The notes under the pieces: generated by a model | The model's input: only the letters and a program-made list of their open reading frames with translations | The model's database searches: none | Told to the model about the DNA's origin: nothing | Source: Pectinophora gossypiella | Lineage: Eukaryota; Arthropoda; Insecta; Lepidoptera; Gelechiidae | DNA length: 64,000 nt | Reading direction: 5' to 3' | Assembly: GCF_024362695.1 (NCBI RefSeq) | Contig: NC_065407.1 | Location: 11,098,001-11,162,000, forward strand | In this document: positions 39,301-46,718 of the stretch, one piece after another | How the letters are laid out: the number at the start of each line of letters is the position of its first letter | Numbering within the stretch: position 1 is the stretch's first letter | Position numbers and translations under genes: made by a program

Positions 39301-40051
39301 CGACCAATTACTCAATATCTAACAAAAACATTCAATTCATCTATGAAAAAAGTGTTGTTGTAAATGGTTTGGTTATAGTTTGTAGGCCTAACTTTGCAAA
39401 CGCGTGTTTATGCTCTTGACCTGTGATCTACCTACCATAACAATACAAAGCAAACAAATATTGTCATAGATGCAGAGAAACTCATTTTCTTCTTTTTTTT
39501 ATAATTACCTAAGAATGCTGAATAAAACAGCTTTTTTTCGGGATAAGAATTTGATTTAGCTGAAGCCATAATATGAGCAAAAAGTGACTGGTAGTTTATT
39601 TCTTCGATTTTGGTTTAATTCTGACTGTGTTCTTCCCTGTAAAGTGTCACGAGCGCGATGTATAAAATGATAATTGATGAGTGTAAGTATAGATAGAAAA
39701 AGAAAGTAAGAAACCTGGATTTGGCTGTGTCTGGTAGTTGGGTTTCTTCATCCATTCGTAGGGCGAGCGCGGCGGCGCCGGCGGCTGCGAGGGCCGAGCG
39801 CCCGGAGAGCCCTCGCCCGGGCTGGCCAGGTCACCGCGCGCCGGCGACGGCATCTCGCCCACCTCGCGCTCCCCGGGCTCCCGCTTCGGGAAGTGATGGG
39901 GCTCCGGCGCCCATTCCGCGCCGGCCGGCGGCCCGTTCCAACACCACTGCTGCTCCTCAAAGTTCTGATGCTGCCAGCCGTACCAGCCACCTGCACCGTA
40001 CTGCCCGCCCTTGCCTTGGTACATGGCGAGCGGGTTAACGTAATTCACCAT
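24078..40051 (-). CDS. cad: Caudal homeobox transcription factor (ParaHox), whole gene
   Basis: Caudal/Cdx is a nuclear DNA-binding protein that patterns the posterior embryo and, in insects, the gut and terminalia; it binds TTTATG-type sites. The coding parts are complement(join(24078..24323, 26120..26265, 39715..40051)), 729 nt giving 242 residues. Frame continuity across both joins and AG/GT borders support the model. The first donor (CAG|GTTTCT) is weak but is the only site keeping the frame. The protein has an N-terminal MVNYVNPLAMYQ, a YEWM hexapeptide at 98-101, a homeodomain at about 118-177 and a His/Met-rich C-terminus. Intron 1 is about 13.4 kb, a usual home for enhancers; intron 2 is 1.8 kb. 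At 242 residues it is shorter than Drosophila Cad, as the low-complexity tails are reduced. Upstream exons that are wholly untranslated cannot be excluded. Confidence 0.95.
24635..24970 (+). mobile_element. SINE family A, full-length with 14-bp target duplication, in caudal intron 2
   Basis: The tRNA-like head GCCGTGGTAGCCCAGTTGGT has an A-box and GGTTCGAATCC a B-box, as expected for an internal RNA polymerase III promoter. The body carries TTCGAATTCATGTTTGGATC and GACAGTCGCTTCT-like words and ends GGGAGATGATGA. Both sides have ATTGAACTTCATAA (24621-24634 and 24971-24984), a perfect target-site duplication, so the boundaries are secure. Truncated relatives are at 10996, 14829 and 37530. Confidence 0.93.
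25176..25202. repeat. GT microsatellite
   Basis: An uninterrupted run of about 11-12 GT units follows GTAGTAGT within caudal intron 2. Confidence 0.9.
25300..25380 (+). repeat. Short retroposon tail related to the insertion in the THAP remnant
   Basis: GTGCATTTCTTCGAGGCAGT and GACGTCATAAATCGTTG, then AAGGCCAATG and an ATGA-repeat tail, match the reverse complement of the 81-bp insertion at 34979-35059. The microsatellite-like tail suggests the 3' end of a LINE. Confidence 0.65.
25605..25685 (+). repeat. RTE-type LINE tail (CAGCAGTGGGACGT family)
   Basis: GGAGGCCTGTGCCCAGCAGT GGGACG and TAGGCTGTTTATGTATGTAT form the 3' end of a very common lepidopteran repeat. A second copy is at 45235-45305. 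Confidence 0.75.
26120..26265 (-). CDS. cad: caudal coding exon 2 (homeodomain helices 1-2)
   Basis: Encodes GKTRTKDKYRVVYSDHQ then [20 protein letters not shown] and LAASLGLSERQ. The combination of [13 protein letters not shown] and YITIRRK is diagnostic of the Caudal/Cdx class. It begins in phase 1 after TTGTTGTAG and ends exactly at a codon boundary before the recognition helix, with a GTAACT donor. Confidence 0.96.
26634..26790 (-). repeat. LINE 3' end (TTTATTGCACTTG type), minus strand
   Basis: On the plus strand the AATACAAATACAAA tail is followed by ACTCTTTATTGCACTTG and GGCGGCCTTATTGCTAAGG, the reverse of the family seen at 44340-44480 (GGTGCAATAAAGTGTATTTG). 5'-truncated, non-coding. 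Confidence 0.7.
27900..28060. repeat. Possible repeat starting TTTAACACGTTCACTGTG
   Basis: TTTAACACGTTCACTGTGTA, CATATGAGACA and GTCCCATATGTGGGG form imperfect inverted pairs over about 100 bp. The end resembles some TTAA-targeting elements but no matching second terminus was found. Low certainty. Confidence 0.25.
28228..28290 (+). repeat. Dispersed repeat (GATGGCGTTAACTACTTGGC type)
   Basis: ATTGTAGATTTACCGCAGAT GGCGTTAACTACTTGGC matches 62985-63055 and, in part, the minus strand at 19083-19120 and 32480-32505. Element type unknown. Confidence 0.5.
31421..31605 (+). repeat. SINE family B copy in caudal intron 1
   Basis: CTCCGTGGTCTAGTGGTTCG (A-box-like) and CTGGTTTCGATTCCCAATGA (B-box-like) lead into a diverged body with GATTCCGTGCTTCGGAAAGC ACG. 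It matches the family at 43905-44110. An old copy. Confidence 0.75.
32325..32420 (-). repeat. Degraded LINE 3' end
   Basis: GAGGCCTTATTGTTAAATAG CAGTTTCATCCAGGCTACC resembles the minus-strand LINE tail at 26634-26790. Very diverged. Confidence 0.4.
33500..33605 (-). repeat. Dispersed repeat shared with 47690-47945
   Basis: The minus strand reads CGTCCCTTTCCTCTTCGGCG, then AAGAAAATGACAGGTATAAC and CTAAAATAAAATTTGG, which matches the plus-strand block at 47870-47935. Element type unknown. Confidence 0.6.
34627..35137 (+). pseudogene. THAP zinc-finger domain sequence, interrupted by an insertion
   Basis: THAP domains are C2CH zinc fingers that bind DNA and occur in host proteins and in P-element-type transposases. 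Exon 1 (34627-34703) encodes MYCVVWGCSSHSG and then QQLLSFH. After a GTAAGT donor and a TTTTTAG acceptor, exon 2 (from 34908) continues RFPVDDNKEKEW and RINRRNWIPN. An 81-bp retroposon insertion (34979-35059), flanked by the 10-bp duplication ATTCCAAATA, breaks the frame. Immediately after it the frame reads KYSRICSKHFTADSF, supplying the last C and H ligands. A stop follows at 35135-35137. All four zinc ligands are thus present but split, so this copy is inactive, or at best makes a truncated peptide. It sits in caudal intron 1 on the opposite strand. Confidence 0.8.
34979..35059 (-). mobile_element. 81-bp retroposon fragment inserted in the THAP exon
   Basis: Flanked by ATTCCAAATA on both sides (34969-34978 and 35060-35069). 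On the minus strand it reads GTGCATTTCTTCGAGGCAAT and ends AAGGCCAATGTATGTATG, the same unit as 25300-25380. A 5'-truncated LINE-driven insertion is the simplest origin. Confidence 0.85.
35195..35450 (-). pseudogene. Reverse-transcriptase C-terminal remnant of a LINE
   Basis: The minus-strand frames carry KLEPPGLTRTDGKRPDGLT, a short PRRGG segment, LLWDAICA and later NFVPFAVETSGVW. This order matches a conserved C-terminal region of a non-LTR polyprotein family widespread in arthropods (normally EP.GL.R.DGKRPDG then VWDATC then FVP.AVET.G.WG). At least one frameshift separates the pieces. Dead fragment. Confidence 0.7.
35506..35575 (-). pseudogene. Second THAP exon-1 copy, inverted and nonsense-mutated
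   Basis: The minus strand reads VWSCSSHSGRK followed by an in-frame TAA where the left copy has a GAA codon. The splice donor context (CATCGGTAAGTTTTTGTAAT) is preserved. It lacks the initiator ATG context of the left copy. Non-functional. Confidence 0.75.
36524..36970. mobile_element. hAT-type MITE with 8-bp target duplication
   Basis: Termini TAGCGATGGG and CCCATCGCTA are perfect inverted repeats, with further pairing inward (CGTTAT and ATAACG). Both ends abut CTTTCAAG (36516-36523 and 36971-36978), the 8-bp duplication expected for hAT transposases. It is 447 bp, non-coding, and its inner part holds palindromic AACTAGTT words. It must be moved in trans. Confidence 0.9.
37530..37668 (+). 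repeat. SINE family A, 3' half
   Basis: TATTGGGCTGGATTTCCC, GGTCAGATAGGCAGTCGCTT and the terminal GCTAGGGAGATGATGA match 24820-24970. The head is missing. Confidence 0.85.
39715..40051 (-). CDS. cad: caudal coding exon 1 (N-terminus and hexapeptide)
   Basis: Encodes residues 1-112 plus one base of codon 113. I start at the ATG at 40051, not the in-frame ATG 11 codons upstream (40084), because MVNYVNPLAMYQ fits the Caudal N-terminus. The exon is G/Y/W-rich at first (GGQYGAGGWYGWQ) and then acidic and proline-rich. The SPYEWMKKP motif at residues 96-104 is the Cdx-type hexapeptide that contacts Extradenticle/Pbx. The exon is very GC-rich and lies in a CpG-dense island at about 39720-40260. Confidence 0.93.
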
Positions 40052-40290
40052 GCTTCGATCACTGTCCGAGCATCGCACATTCACTCGGTGTCACTGCACC
40101 CCGGAGCGCTCGGAACTCGTAGCGCCGCGCGGCAGGTATGGTCGCGACTGGAGCGGCGGCGGCGGCGGCGGCGCAGGCGGGCCACGCGTGGGGCGGACGC
40201 TCGCTGCGCCAATGAGCGCGCCGCCCGCGGGCTCCGCCCCGCGCCCCACGGTACCTTCATGCCCGCACTATCGCTTAATTTGCCTAATTA
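40052..40290 (-). promoter_or_regulatory. CpG-rich 5' flank of caudal
   Basis: Immediately upstream of the caudal ATG the sequence is unusually GC- and CpG-rich for this genome, with GGCGGCGGCGGCGGCGG-like runs and GGCGGGCCACGCG. It probably holds the 5' untranslated region and core promoter. No TATA box is evident. Composition-based inference. Confidence 0.5.
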
Positions 40291-40506
40291 CAACAAAAAT
40301 AATCAACTGCCTTAATGAAGACTCACTTTAAATACGTTTTTACGTGTAGATAAATTATCTTTTGTCTATGTGAAGTTACTAAAAAAAATAATTAAACAAT
40401 GTACCTAATTGCAATTTCTTAAACATATTTGCATTAATTAAATTATACAATTCAGTTGCGTGTTTTTTACACTAAGTACTTAGGTAAGTACCTAATGCTT
40501 ATCTAA

Positions 40507-40640
40507 ATAATAAATAAATACACAGGTAAGTCTGGTATAAAAAAATCACGAAAACAAATAGGCACCTACCTATGTATCCTGTCAAATAGGGAACAAATAT
40601 CAATACACATTAATATATTTATAAGTATTATGTTATTAAA
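40507..40640 (+). repeat. Direct duplicate, copy 1 (partner 41502-41634)
   Basis: TAAATAAATACACAGGTAAG, GCACCTACCTATG, TATCCTGTCAAATA and ATAAGTATTATGTTATTA recur in the same order about 1 kb away. The MITE at 40641 begins exactly where this copy ends. Confidence 0.75.
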
Positions 40641-40852
40641 TGAGGGACTTTCCAGGCTCAATATAGATGGCGCTGTACACATTTTCTTTCATTTAACCTT
40701 CTAATTACATGGATAACAGACAAATTATATTTTAGAATACGTAATTATGTACTTACCCAAGTAATGTGTTAATAGGTAATTATCACGTTGAAGGTGCACA
40801 ACGCCATCTATAGATATTGTTTTTGGTTAACGATAGCCTGGAAAGTCCCTCA
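40641..40852. mobile_element. MITE with TGAGGGACTTTCCAGGCT ends, copy 3 (best preserved)
   Basis: The left end TGAGGGACTTTCCAGGCT and right end AGCCTGGAAAGTCCCTCA are perfect 18-bp inverted repeats. Inside, ATAGATGGCGCTGT and ACGCCATCTATAG are also inverted. 212 bp, non-coding. Confidence 0.88.
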
Positions 40853-41333
40853 TTGTGAATATGAATATGGAATTTAAATTATATTTAGGTACTATTACTG
40901 AATCATTACCTTATATGTAATTTTATGTTTAAATTGTTTATATGTACCTAATTATTATCTATATTAATATATACCTATTCATATTTGTTATTATTCTTAT
41001 TATATTAAATTTAGTAGGTATATTGTACGTAAACTACCTAATGCGCCTATTTATTTATTCGTATTGAAGTACTTACATTTATGCACTTATTCCAAGTACC
41101 TTACATATTTGTATTTCAAAACCGTTTTTATGGTGTATCTAACTGGTATTTAAATCTTAATATCTGACGGATAAAATTGTAAAAGTTATTACAATTTAAA
41201 GTACTTAATTATCGTTATTAAATTAACAAAAAATATTAAATTAATAATTATTACAAAAATTATAATCGTTATTAAATTATTAAAAATAACAAAACCGTGT
41301 TGTTAAACTTGTTGAGGAGATTGTGGCTGGCAC

Positions 41334-41500
41334 TTACACCCGTATTTTATTAAGATATTAACTCCAACCTTCCTCGAATTCAGCTCAAAATCGGTATTCT
41401 TTGACGGGGCGCCTCAAGCTAACCCTACTTAATCCATGACGTCATTCATTTCGTATTTATTTTGTTTGCAGTGTAATATGGTCGACTCCAGCATAGAATA
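41334..41500. mobile_element. Relic of the left end of the window's Harbinger family
   Basis: CACCCGTATTTTATTAAGAT, AAAATCGGTATTCTT and CATGACGTCATTCATTTCG follow the same order as 53031-53220 of the intact PIF/Harbinger element. It begins after TTA as there. No opposite end was identified nearby. Decayed. Confidence 0.65.
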
Positions 41501-41501
41501 A

Positions 41502-41634
41502 GTAATAAATAAATACACAGGTATGTCTGCTAAAAACAAATAACGAAAAGAAATGGGCACCTACGTAGGTAGGTATCCTGTCAAATAAGTAGGTAACAAA
41601 TATTAATATATAAGTATTATGTTATTATACCTAC
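41502..41634 (+). repeat. Direct duplicate, copy 2 (partner 40507-40640)
   Basis: Same order of blocks as the first copy with scattered changes and small indels. It adjoins the Harbinger relic at 41334-41500. Confidence 0.7.
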
Positions 41635-42025
41635 CTAATTGATAGCGTAAGGAGGGATTCTCTTTAGTCATAAGTCATAATCATAACAAGTTTCGAATTG
41701 GTAGACCAGGTAGTGTAGAACATTACTTAAACTAAAATAGAATTGTTAAGATTTTTCATATCAATGTAGGTTTCAATATTGTTATATATTTTATGTCTAC
41801 TTACAGCAGTCTACACTAATACTTTTTAAGCCAGTAAAATTTTATATTAGTACCTACTTAGACAACTTGTTTTCAAAACTTTTTTTAATCGATTAGTAAA
41901 AATATCGCACTAAGTATAATAATATTCGAGCTGTATAAATAATGTCTAGTGTTATCGGGCAAAGTGATTAATTACCATCTAAACTTAATTATTCATAACA
42001 TTGCCCTGTCATTATTATATTGCTA

Positions 42026-42410
42026 ACGGCCTCTGTAGTCCCGGATTCGAATCACGGTGGGGACACATCACGAAAATCACGTTGTGATCCCTAGTTGAGT
42101 TATGATATTACGGGCTCATCATCATCAATTTAAAAGCCACGCTCTTGTCGGTGCAGCATTTTCCATGCTACTTTTTTAGGAAAAAATAGGGCAGTGGTTT
42201 CCCTCTTGCCTTCCGCCCCGCAGTACTCTGACTGACGCAAGTGGGATGACGCCCAGAGTGGTCTATTACAAAGCCATACTAGGATACCTGCGATAGGATA
42301 TATTACGGGCTAATCACCTGATTATCCAAAAGTAACATGATCCGTGCTTTAGAAGGCATGTTAAGCCGTTGGTCCCGGTTACTAAGCACTGATATAAGTA
42401 CTTACTTAGG
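42026..42410 (+). repeat. SINE family B, split by a nested insertion
   Basis: GGCCTCTGTAGTCCCGGATT CGAATC begins the copy; the head has an internal deletion fusing the A- and B-box parts. The body AAAATCACGTTGTGATCCCT runs to 42116 and resumes at 42312 with AATCACCTGATTATCC and GGTCCCGGTTACTAAG. The gap is the insertion at 42117-42299. Confidence 0.8.
42117..42299 (-). mobile_element. RTE-tailed retroposon nested in SINE B, 12-bp target duplication
   Basis: Flanked by ATATTACGGGCT (42105-42116 and 42300-42311). On the minus strand it ends in GATGATGATG and is closely related to 9863-10135. It is 5'-truncated relative to that copy. Confidence 0.88.
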
Positions 42411-42419
42411 TACCTCTGA

Positions 42420-43560
42420 CCTCTGACTACCCCAATTGGAATATAGTCGTGAGCGTATCTGTAGAATGCGTTATCTTCCCGAGCATACATTTAATCGTAA
42501 AGAACGACCGACCCAACAGGGAGGTGTCCTTTCTAGGTTGATAAAATGTGACTATTATAATATGGGCTATGCGCTGATCATCCATCAGCATACGATTCGT
42601 CGTCTCCATCCTAGGATTTTGTACTAACAGTAGTGTGTAGCCTTTTAACCCCCCTGTATCCTTCTCTCCAGTTTTGTATGTGTCTACGTACAATAAGGTG
42701 CAAAAGTCCAATCAGTTTCTTGCAAAGTAATAAATTAACTGGTTGCACTTAAAACCTCCTGGTTACATGTCGTTTCTGTATTAGACCAAAAACACCTACA
42801 AAAACATAAATTTTATAATTATGACAACTAATGATTCATAATTTCACCACTGTTTACAAATAATTCGCTGGGCTCAGTGACTGCACTTTTGCTCTTTGAT
42901 TGTACATGACAGTTTATCATGAATTAGCGAGTCTACCGGGTTTCGCCTGGATTCAAAGACGGGTTTTCACTGTACGAGTAGAGAGAAGTGGGTAGGGGTG
43001 TGTCGGGTCGAGAGTACTCGTTTAGTGAAAACCAGGTTTTGCCTGTGTAGGTACTAGGTACTTACCCTATATTATTTTTGTAGAAATGCCCCATATTATT
43101 TGGTTAACTCGAAAGTATATAGGACTGACTTCCTTTTATACTATAACCTACCTAAGGATGATAGATGTCTTGCACCATAGGACTTCGTGTGTAAAGTGAC
43201 TGCAAGTTGCTTCTGATTAGATACTTGTGGCCTACCCCATCCCGTTAGGGGTTACTGGTGCATGTTTAAGTATGTAGTCTAATGATGATTAATTTATGTT
43301 GACACCTTGCACCATGGTATCCATTTTTACTTAAAAACAATATTCGCGTTGATGTCTTTTATATGAGCATGAACAGATAAGGGACATTCTAATTATTGCA
43401 TGATTTTTTTTTAAATTATATAGTCGTAACGCCGACAGTTCTTTTAAAATCCAAACTCCATTGTGTTACTATTGTGTCTGGAAACCTCGGCTTTACGAGG
43501 ATATGGTAACAGCTACTATCATTTCATCCTATTTAATACCATCGTCCTATTCTACCCAAA
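42420..43560. other. Intergenic DNA, nothing recognised
   Basis: ORFs at 42427-42711 have no family resemblance. No tandem structure. Confidence 0.3.
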
Positions 43561-43562
43561 GG

Positions 43563-43840
43563 TGTCACGAAGCGTAATGTAGGTACCATTCGCAGCGAGC
43601 ATGATAAGTTACGCCGTGTGCTGAAATCACTAACATCTTATATAACAATTAGACTCACATTCGTTAAAGAGTTTTTCTTAAACAGCGTCCGAACCGTATC
43701 GTAATTGTAAATTGTAAATACGTATACTTAAGTACATTAAGTTATGTATAACTACGTCCCCTCAAATTAAGATGTAATGACTGTTCAAATAAAGTGAAAT
43801 ATCTGTTGTATAGTATCGTTACACGCCGTCGCTTGTGACA
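43563..43840 (+). repeat. Solo-LTR-like repeat
   Basis: It begins TGTCACGAAGCG and ends CGCTTGTGACA, a short inverted terminal repeat of the TG...CA kind. Inside are a TATA-like CTTATATAACAA at about 43638 and an AATAAAGTG poly(A)-type signal at about 43790, in LTR order. No target duplication is evident. A diverged relative is at about 63560-63730. Confidence 0.45.
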
Positions 43841-43904
43841 AGATGCGTCGCAGACACTTTTTTACCGCGCAGACAATTTCCTAGGAGTAAAAAGACGTAT
43901 AACG

Positions 43905-44110
43905 TAGCGTTGAACCGTGCCTTCCGAAGCACGGTTCATCTTACTGTCGGACAATCAGGTGATCAGTCAGCCTGTAATGTCTTTATTTATTTATTTATTA
44001 ACCAAACTAGGGATCACAACGTGATTTTTGTGATTTGTCCCCATCGGGATTCGAACCCGGGGCCTCCGGATCGTGAGACCAACGCTCAACCACTGGACCA
44101 CAGAGGCCGT
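43905..44110 (-). repeat. SINE family B, best copy
   Basis: On the minus strand GGCCTCTGTGGTCCAGTGGT TGAGCG (A-box-like) and CCCGGGTTCGAATCCCGATG (B-box-like) form a tRNA-like head. AATCACGTTGTGATCCCTAG, a TAAA microsatellite and CGTGCTTCGGAAGGCACG follow. It is not a tRNA gene: the head lacks a complete cloverleaf and is repeated elsewhere. Confidence 0.85.
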
Positions 44111-44334
44111 TAGTAGTAAAAAGTAGATTAGAAATAATGATTTTGTTGAATACAATGTTAGAATTTTATAGTCTTAAGTTAGCGCAACCCACAACCTCTT
44201 TTACCTGATAACCCTGCAAATGCTCCATCGCTGTTACTTTACTGACAACGGCATGGGGTAGACAATGCAGTTCTATAGAGTTCGGCTGTTTTTCTATGTG
44301 TGCCAACTTCATTATTTCCATTTTTTTTTATATT

Positions 44335-44482
44335 TTTCCTCACCTTATGGTTGTCTGGAAGAAATCGCTTTAAGCGATAAGGCCGCCATTTGCCATGTAC
44401 TTAATTAAGAGACTTTTTGTAATTATTTCTTTTTATTTTGGTGCAATAAAGTGTATTTGTATTGTATTGTATTGTATAATTT
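44335..44482 (+). repeat. LINE 3' end with GTATT microsatellite tail
   Basis: TGGTTGTCTGGAAGAAATCG, CTTTAAGCGATAAGGCCGCC and GGTGCAATAAAGTGTATTTG TATTGTATTG form the classic lepidopteran Jockey/CR1-type 3' end. Non-coding, strongly 5'-truncated. Confidence 0.8.
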
Positions 44483-44575
44483 TAATTCTATAATTTAACT
44501 TTTTATATTACGCAGATTTTGAAGGCGGTTTAATTTTAAAGAATAGGTACTTTTTCTTTTTTAATATAAACTCTA

Positions 44576-44645
44576 ACGTAATAATACGTAATAATATTTT
44601 CAGTGTCACCTACACACTGAAAATATTATTACGTCAGTATTACGT
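44576..44645. repeat. Near-perfect 31-bp-arm hairpin
   Basis: The left arm (44576-44606) and right arm (44614-44645) pair over ACGTAATAATATTTTCAGTG T with a CACCTAC-like loop. One small internal bulge (AT against CTG) separates a second 8-bp stem ACGTAATA. The geometry is that of a compact foldback or miRNA-precursor-like hairpin. No family identified. Confidence 0.7.
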
Positions 44646-44679
44646 AGGTACCTACGATATCAAAACTTGTTTAATGTAT

Positions 44680-44808
44680 CGCACATCTAGTTCTTTAAAG
44701 TCAAAGAGCACTTCAACGATTTTTGTTTTGCCATATCTACGTTAATTACTAAGTTAACCCAATTTCAGATTTTTTGACATTTATGACTTTTAAGAACTAG
44801 ATGTGCGG
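44680..44808. repeat. Second inverted repeat, 24-bp arms
   Basis: CGCACATCTAGTTCTTTAAA GTC at 44680-44702 is the reverse complement, with one mismatch, of 44786-44808. About 80 bp of spacer lie between. It lies 35 bp beyond the hairpin at 44576-44645. Confidence 0.65.
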
Positions 44809-45234
44809 TATGTCCCACACGCCCGTTTTCCAATTTTCTTTAATTTACGCTCAAATCGTTACTAATGATAAGTAGATACTTCAATGATCTCCAACGACTT
44901 CATGTTTCCTTCTAAAATGATAAAGGCTAGCTTCCTTCATACAAAAGACATCAACGAATTGTTATTGTTTCATAATAATTATTTTTTTACCATAACTTTA
45001 AAACTATTCATCCGATTTTGATGACACTTGCACTATTCCCTAAGTTGGTCGACACTTAAGCATGTACAATACAAACACTACACGACGAAACTTTTGTGAA
45101 TTTATGATTTATTCTTGTTTTTAGTTCCTTTTTGACGAAGCCTGTGGTGGATTTAATGCTGTTTTTTTTTTGCTTAAATATATTTAAGAAATGACCAACC
45201 CGCAGTGGAGCAGCGTGGTGGAGTATGCTCCATA

Positions 45235-45310
45235 CCCTCTCCGGTTGATTGAGAGGAGGCCTGTGCCCAGCAGTGGGACGTATATAGGCTGTTTATGTTT
45301 ATGTTATATT
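45235..45310 (+). repeat. RTE-type LINE tail (CAGCAGTGGGACGT family)
   Basis: CTCCGGTTGATTGAGAGGAG, GCCTGTGCCCAGCAGTGGGA CG and TAGGCTGTTTATGTTTATG match 25605-25685. Confidence 0.8.
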
Positions 45311-45608
45311 TAAGAAATACAAACATACACACATAAAAACTAGCGCCTACTTCCCACTGGAGTAAGCAGACTATGGACTTCCATTTGCTACATAATACAC
45401 CTGTGAAATTTGACACACGTGTTTAGTACATACATACAGGCGGTCCGTGCTGTATGCATACACGTCAAGTTGACAACCTCCTTATTTTTGAAGTCGGTTA
45501 AAAATTATATGCTACGTAAAACGAAGAGTCCCTTGCAAATTTGCCACGTGATGCGCGTAAGCGGGGCGACGACGAAGCGGGGAAACAATAATGTGTCGTT
45601 CCCGGTCA

Positions 45609-46062
45609 ATATTGGAGTATTCAATATACAAAGTGTATCTGCCTATTTTCGCTTCGTGCCGGGAAGCCGCTTCATAACTCAAAAGTTTATGCGGACTTTT
45701 GAGTTAATTCCTTTGGGGTTCGGAGTAGGAGTCTACTCCGAGGGTGGGGGCTTAGGTTTCATCATCATCACCTTTCATCATTTCATTAATCATCAAGAAA
45801 AAAAATACGTCAGACATGGCTGTATGGGCATAGTTCCCTTTGCCTTACCCTTCGGGGAAAACCAAAACAAAAAAAATAAAAATAAAGAGTTTAACGGAAA
45901 CATTCCCACTTTGGGAGCATTTGCTCCAATATAATAACACTCGCGAATGTCTTCCGACTAACTTAATGCGATCATTAACCACAAAACACCACTTCGTATT
46001 AATTATTTAGATTACTCAATGAAGAAAGCAGCTGTCCCGTTCCCGTTTCCCGCCGAAAAGCC
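45609..46062 (+). mobile_element. 405-bp retroposon family, copy A, rearranged
   Basis: 45609-45885 is the 3' two-thirds of the element in plus orientation ending in an A-rich tail. 45924-46062 is the 5' third in minus orientation, ending CCGAAAAGCC. AAAGAGTTTAACGG follows the tail and its reverse complement follows the inverted 5' part, so the duplicated flank is itself inverted. This points to an inversion through one copy or to two copies joined by deletion. Confidence 0.8.
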
Positions 46063-46160
46063 GTTAAACTCTTTAATGGTAAGGATACTGGCCGTTTTTT
46101 TTCTAAATTGTTCTTGTACTTAATTCTTTCTGCCTAAAGGCTAGGTAATAAAGCTTTTTT
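46063..46160 (+). repeat. Dispersed repeat also found at 15838-15972
   Basis: AAACTCTTTAATGG, a T-rich run and CTGCCTAAAGGCTAGGTAAT then AAAGCT match the block at 15838. Retroposon copy A appears to be inserted in this repeat. Confidence 0.55.
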
Positions 46161-46718
46161 TACAAACCTTTTGCGCCACTTTACTGCGGGCAATGTTCCC
46201 ACTTTGGAAACATTCCCGAGAACGGCACATCACCATTTTGTAAGATTATCTCAAATTGATACATGTAGCGACATCTACTAGCACATGAAGTACACTAAAT
46301 CTAAAATATAAGGTATGGAAGGACTGATAGGACGTATGACAGTTAATTGACTAATTGTAGACAGTGTGTGGACTGACTGGACGTAACTAAACAGCGAAGC
46401 TACGTGCTGAAGAGGAATTTATTTGATATGAGTGATGAGCATTATTATTATTAGTATTATTATGAACAAGCGTCAGCCGCGCGGCAATATAGCTGCTTTT
46501 TGAGTATGTTCCCTACTATGCGTAGCATCTCTACTTGGTCTGTGCCTACTCTAAGATCCAGCACCTGTATGACCTGTATGGCATGTGTCGTGTTATACTA
46601 AAAATTGTGTCGATATTAATATAACATTAGACGATGAGGCTATGAGCCTTAGGCAAAGCTAAAGCTGGCTAAAGCTCTGCAGCTAAAAGAAAAAAAGACA
46701 ATTATTGTTTATGGTTGG

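Larger units (their letters stand above)
26266..39714 (-). other. caudal intron 1
   Basis: A 13.4-kb intron by the exon model above. Besides the repeats listed separately it holds several GC-rich, repeat-free islands: about 26930-27090, 28590-28790 (with GGTTTATTATC and a CATCATAAA-free core of CGGGCGGGCG blocks), 29400-29910 and 30940-31220. These are the most plausible enhancer candidates, by composition only. The stretch 37680-39640 is extremely AT-rich with no recognised element. No second protein-coding gene was recognised inside apart from the broken THAP sequences. Confidence 0.6.

Noticed and set aside
39721..40331. Long plus-strand and alternate frames opposite caudal exon 1.
   Set aside because: They are products of high GC content over the true exon and the CpG island. 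No domain is visible.
43905..44110. tRNA-like heads at 24635, 31421, 43905 and 13300 as tRNA genes.
   Set aside because: Each is followed by a shared non-tRNA body with RTE-like tail or microsatellite, and the heads lack a full cloverleaf. They are SINEs.
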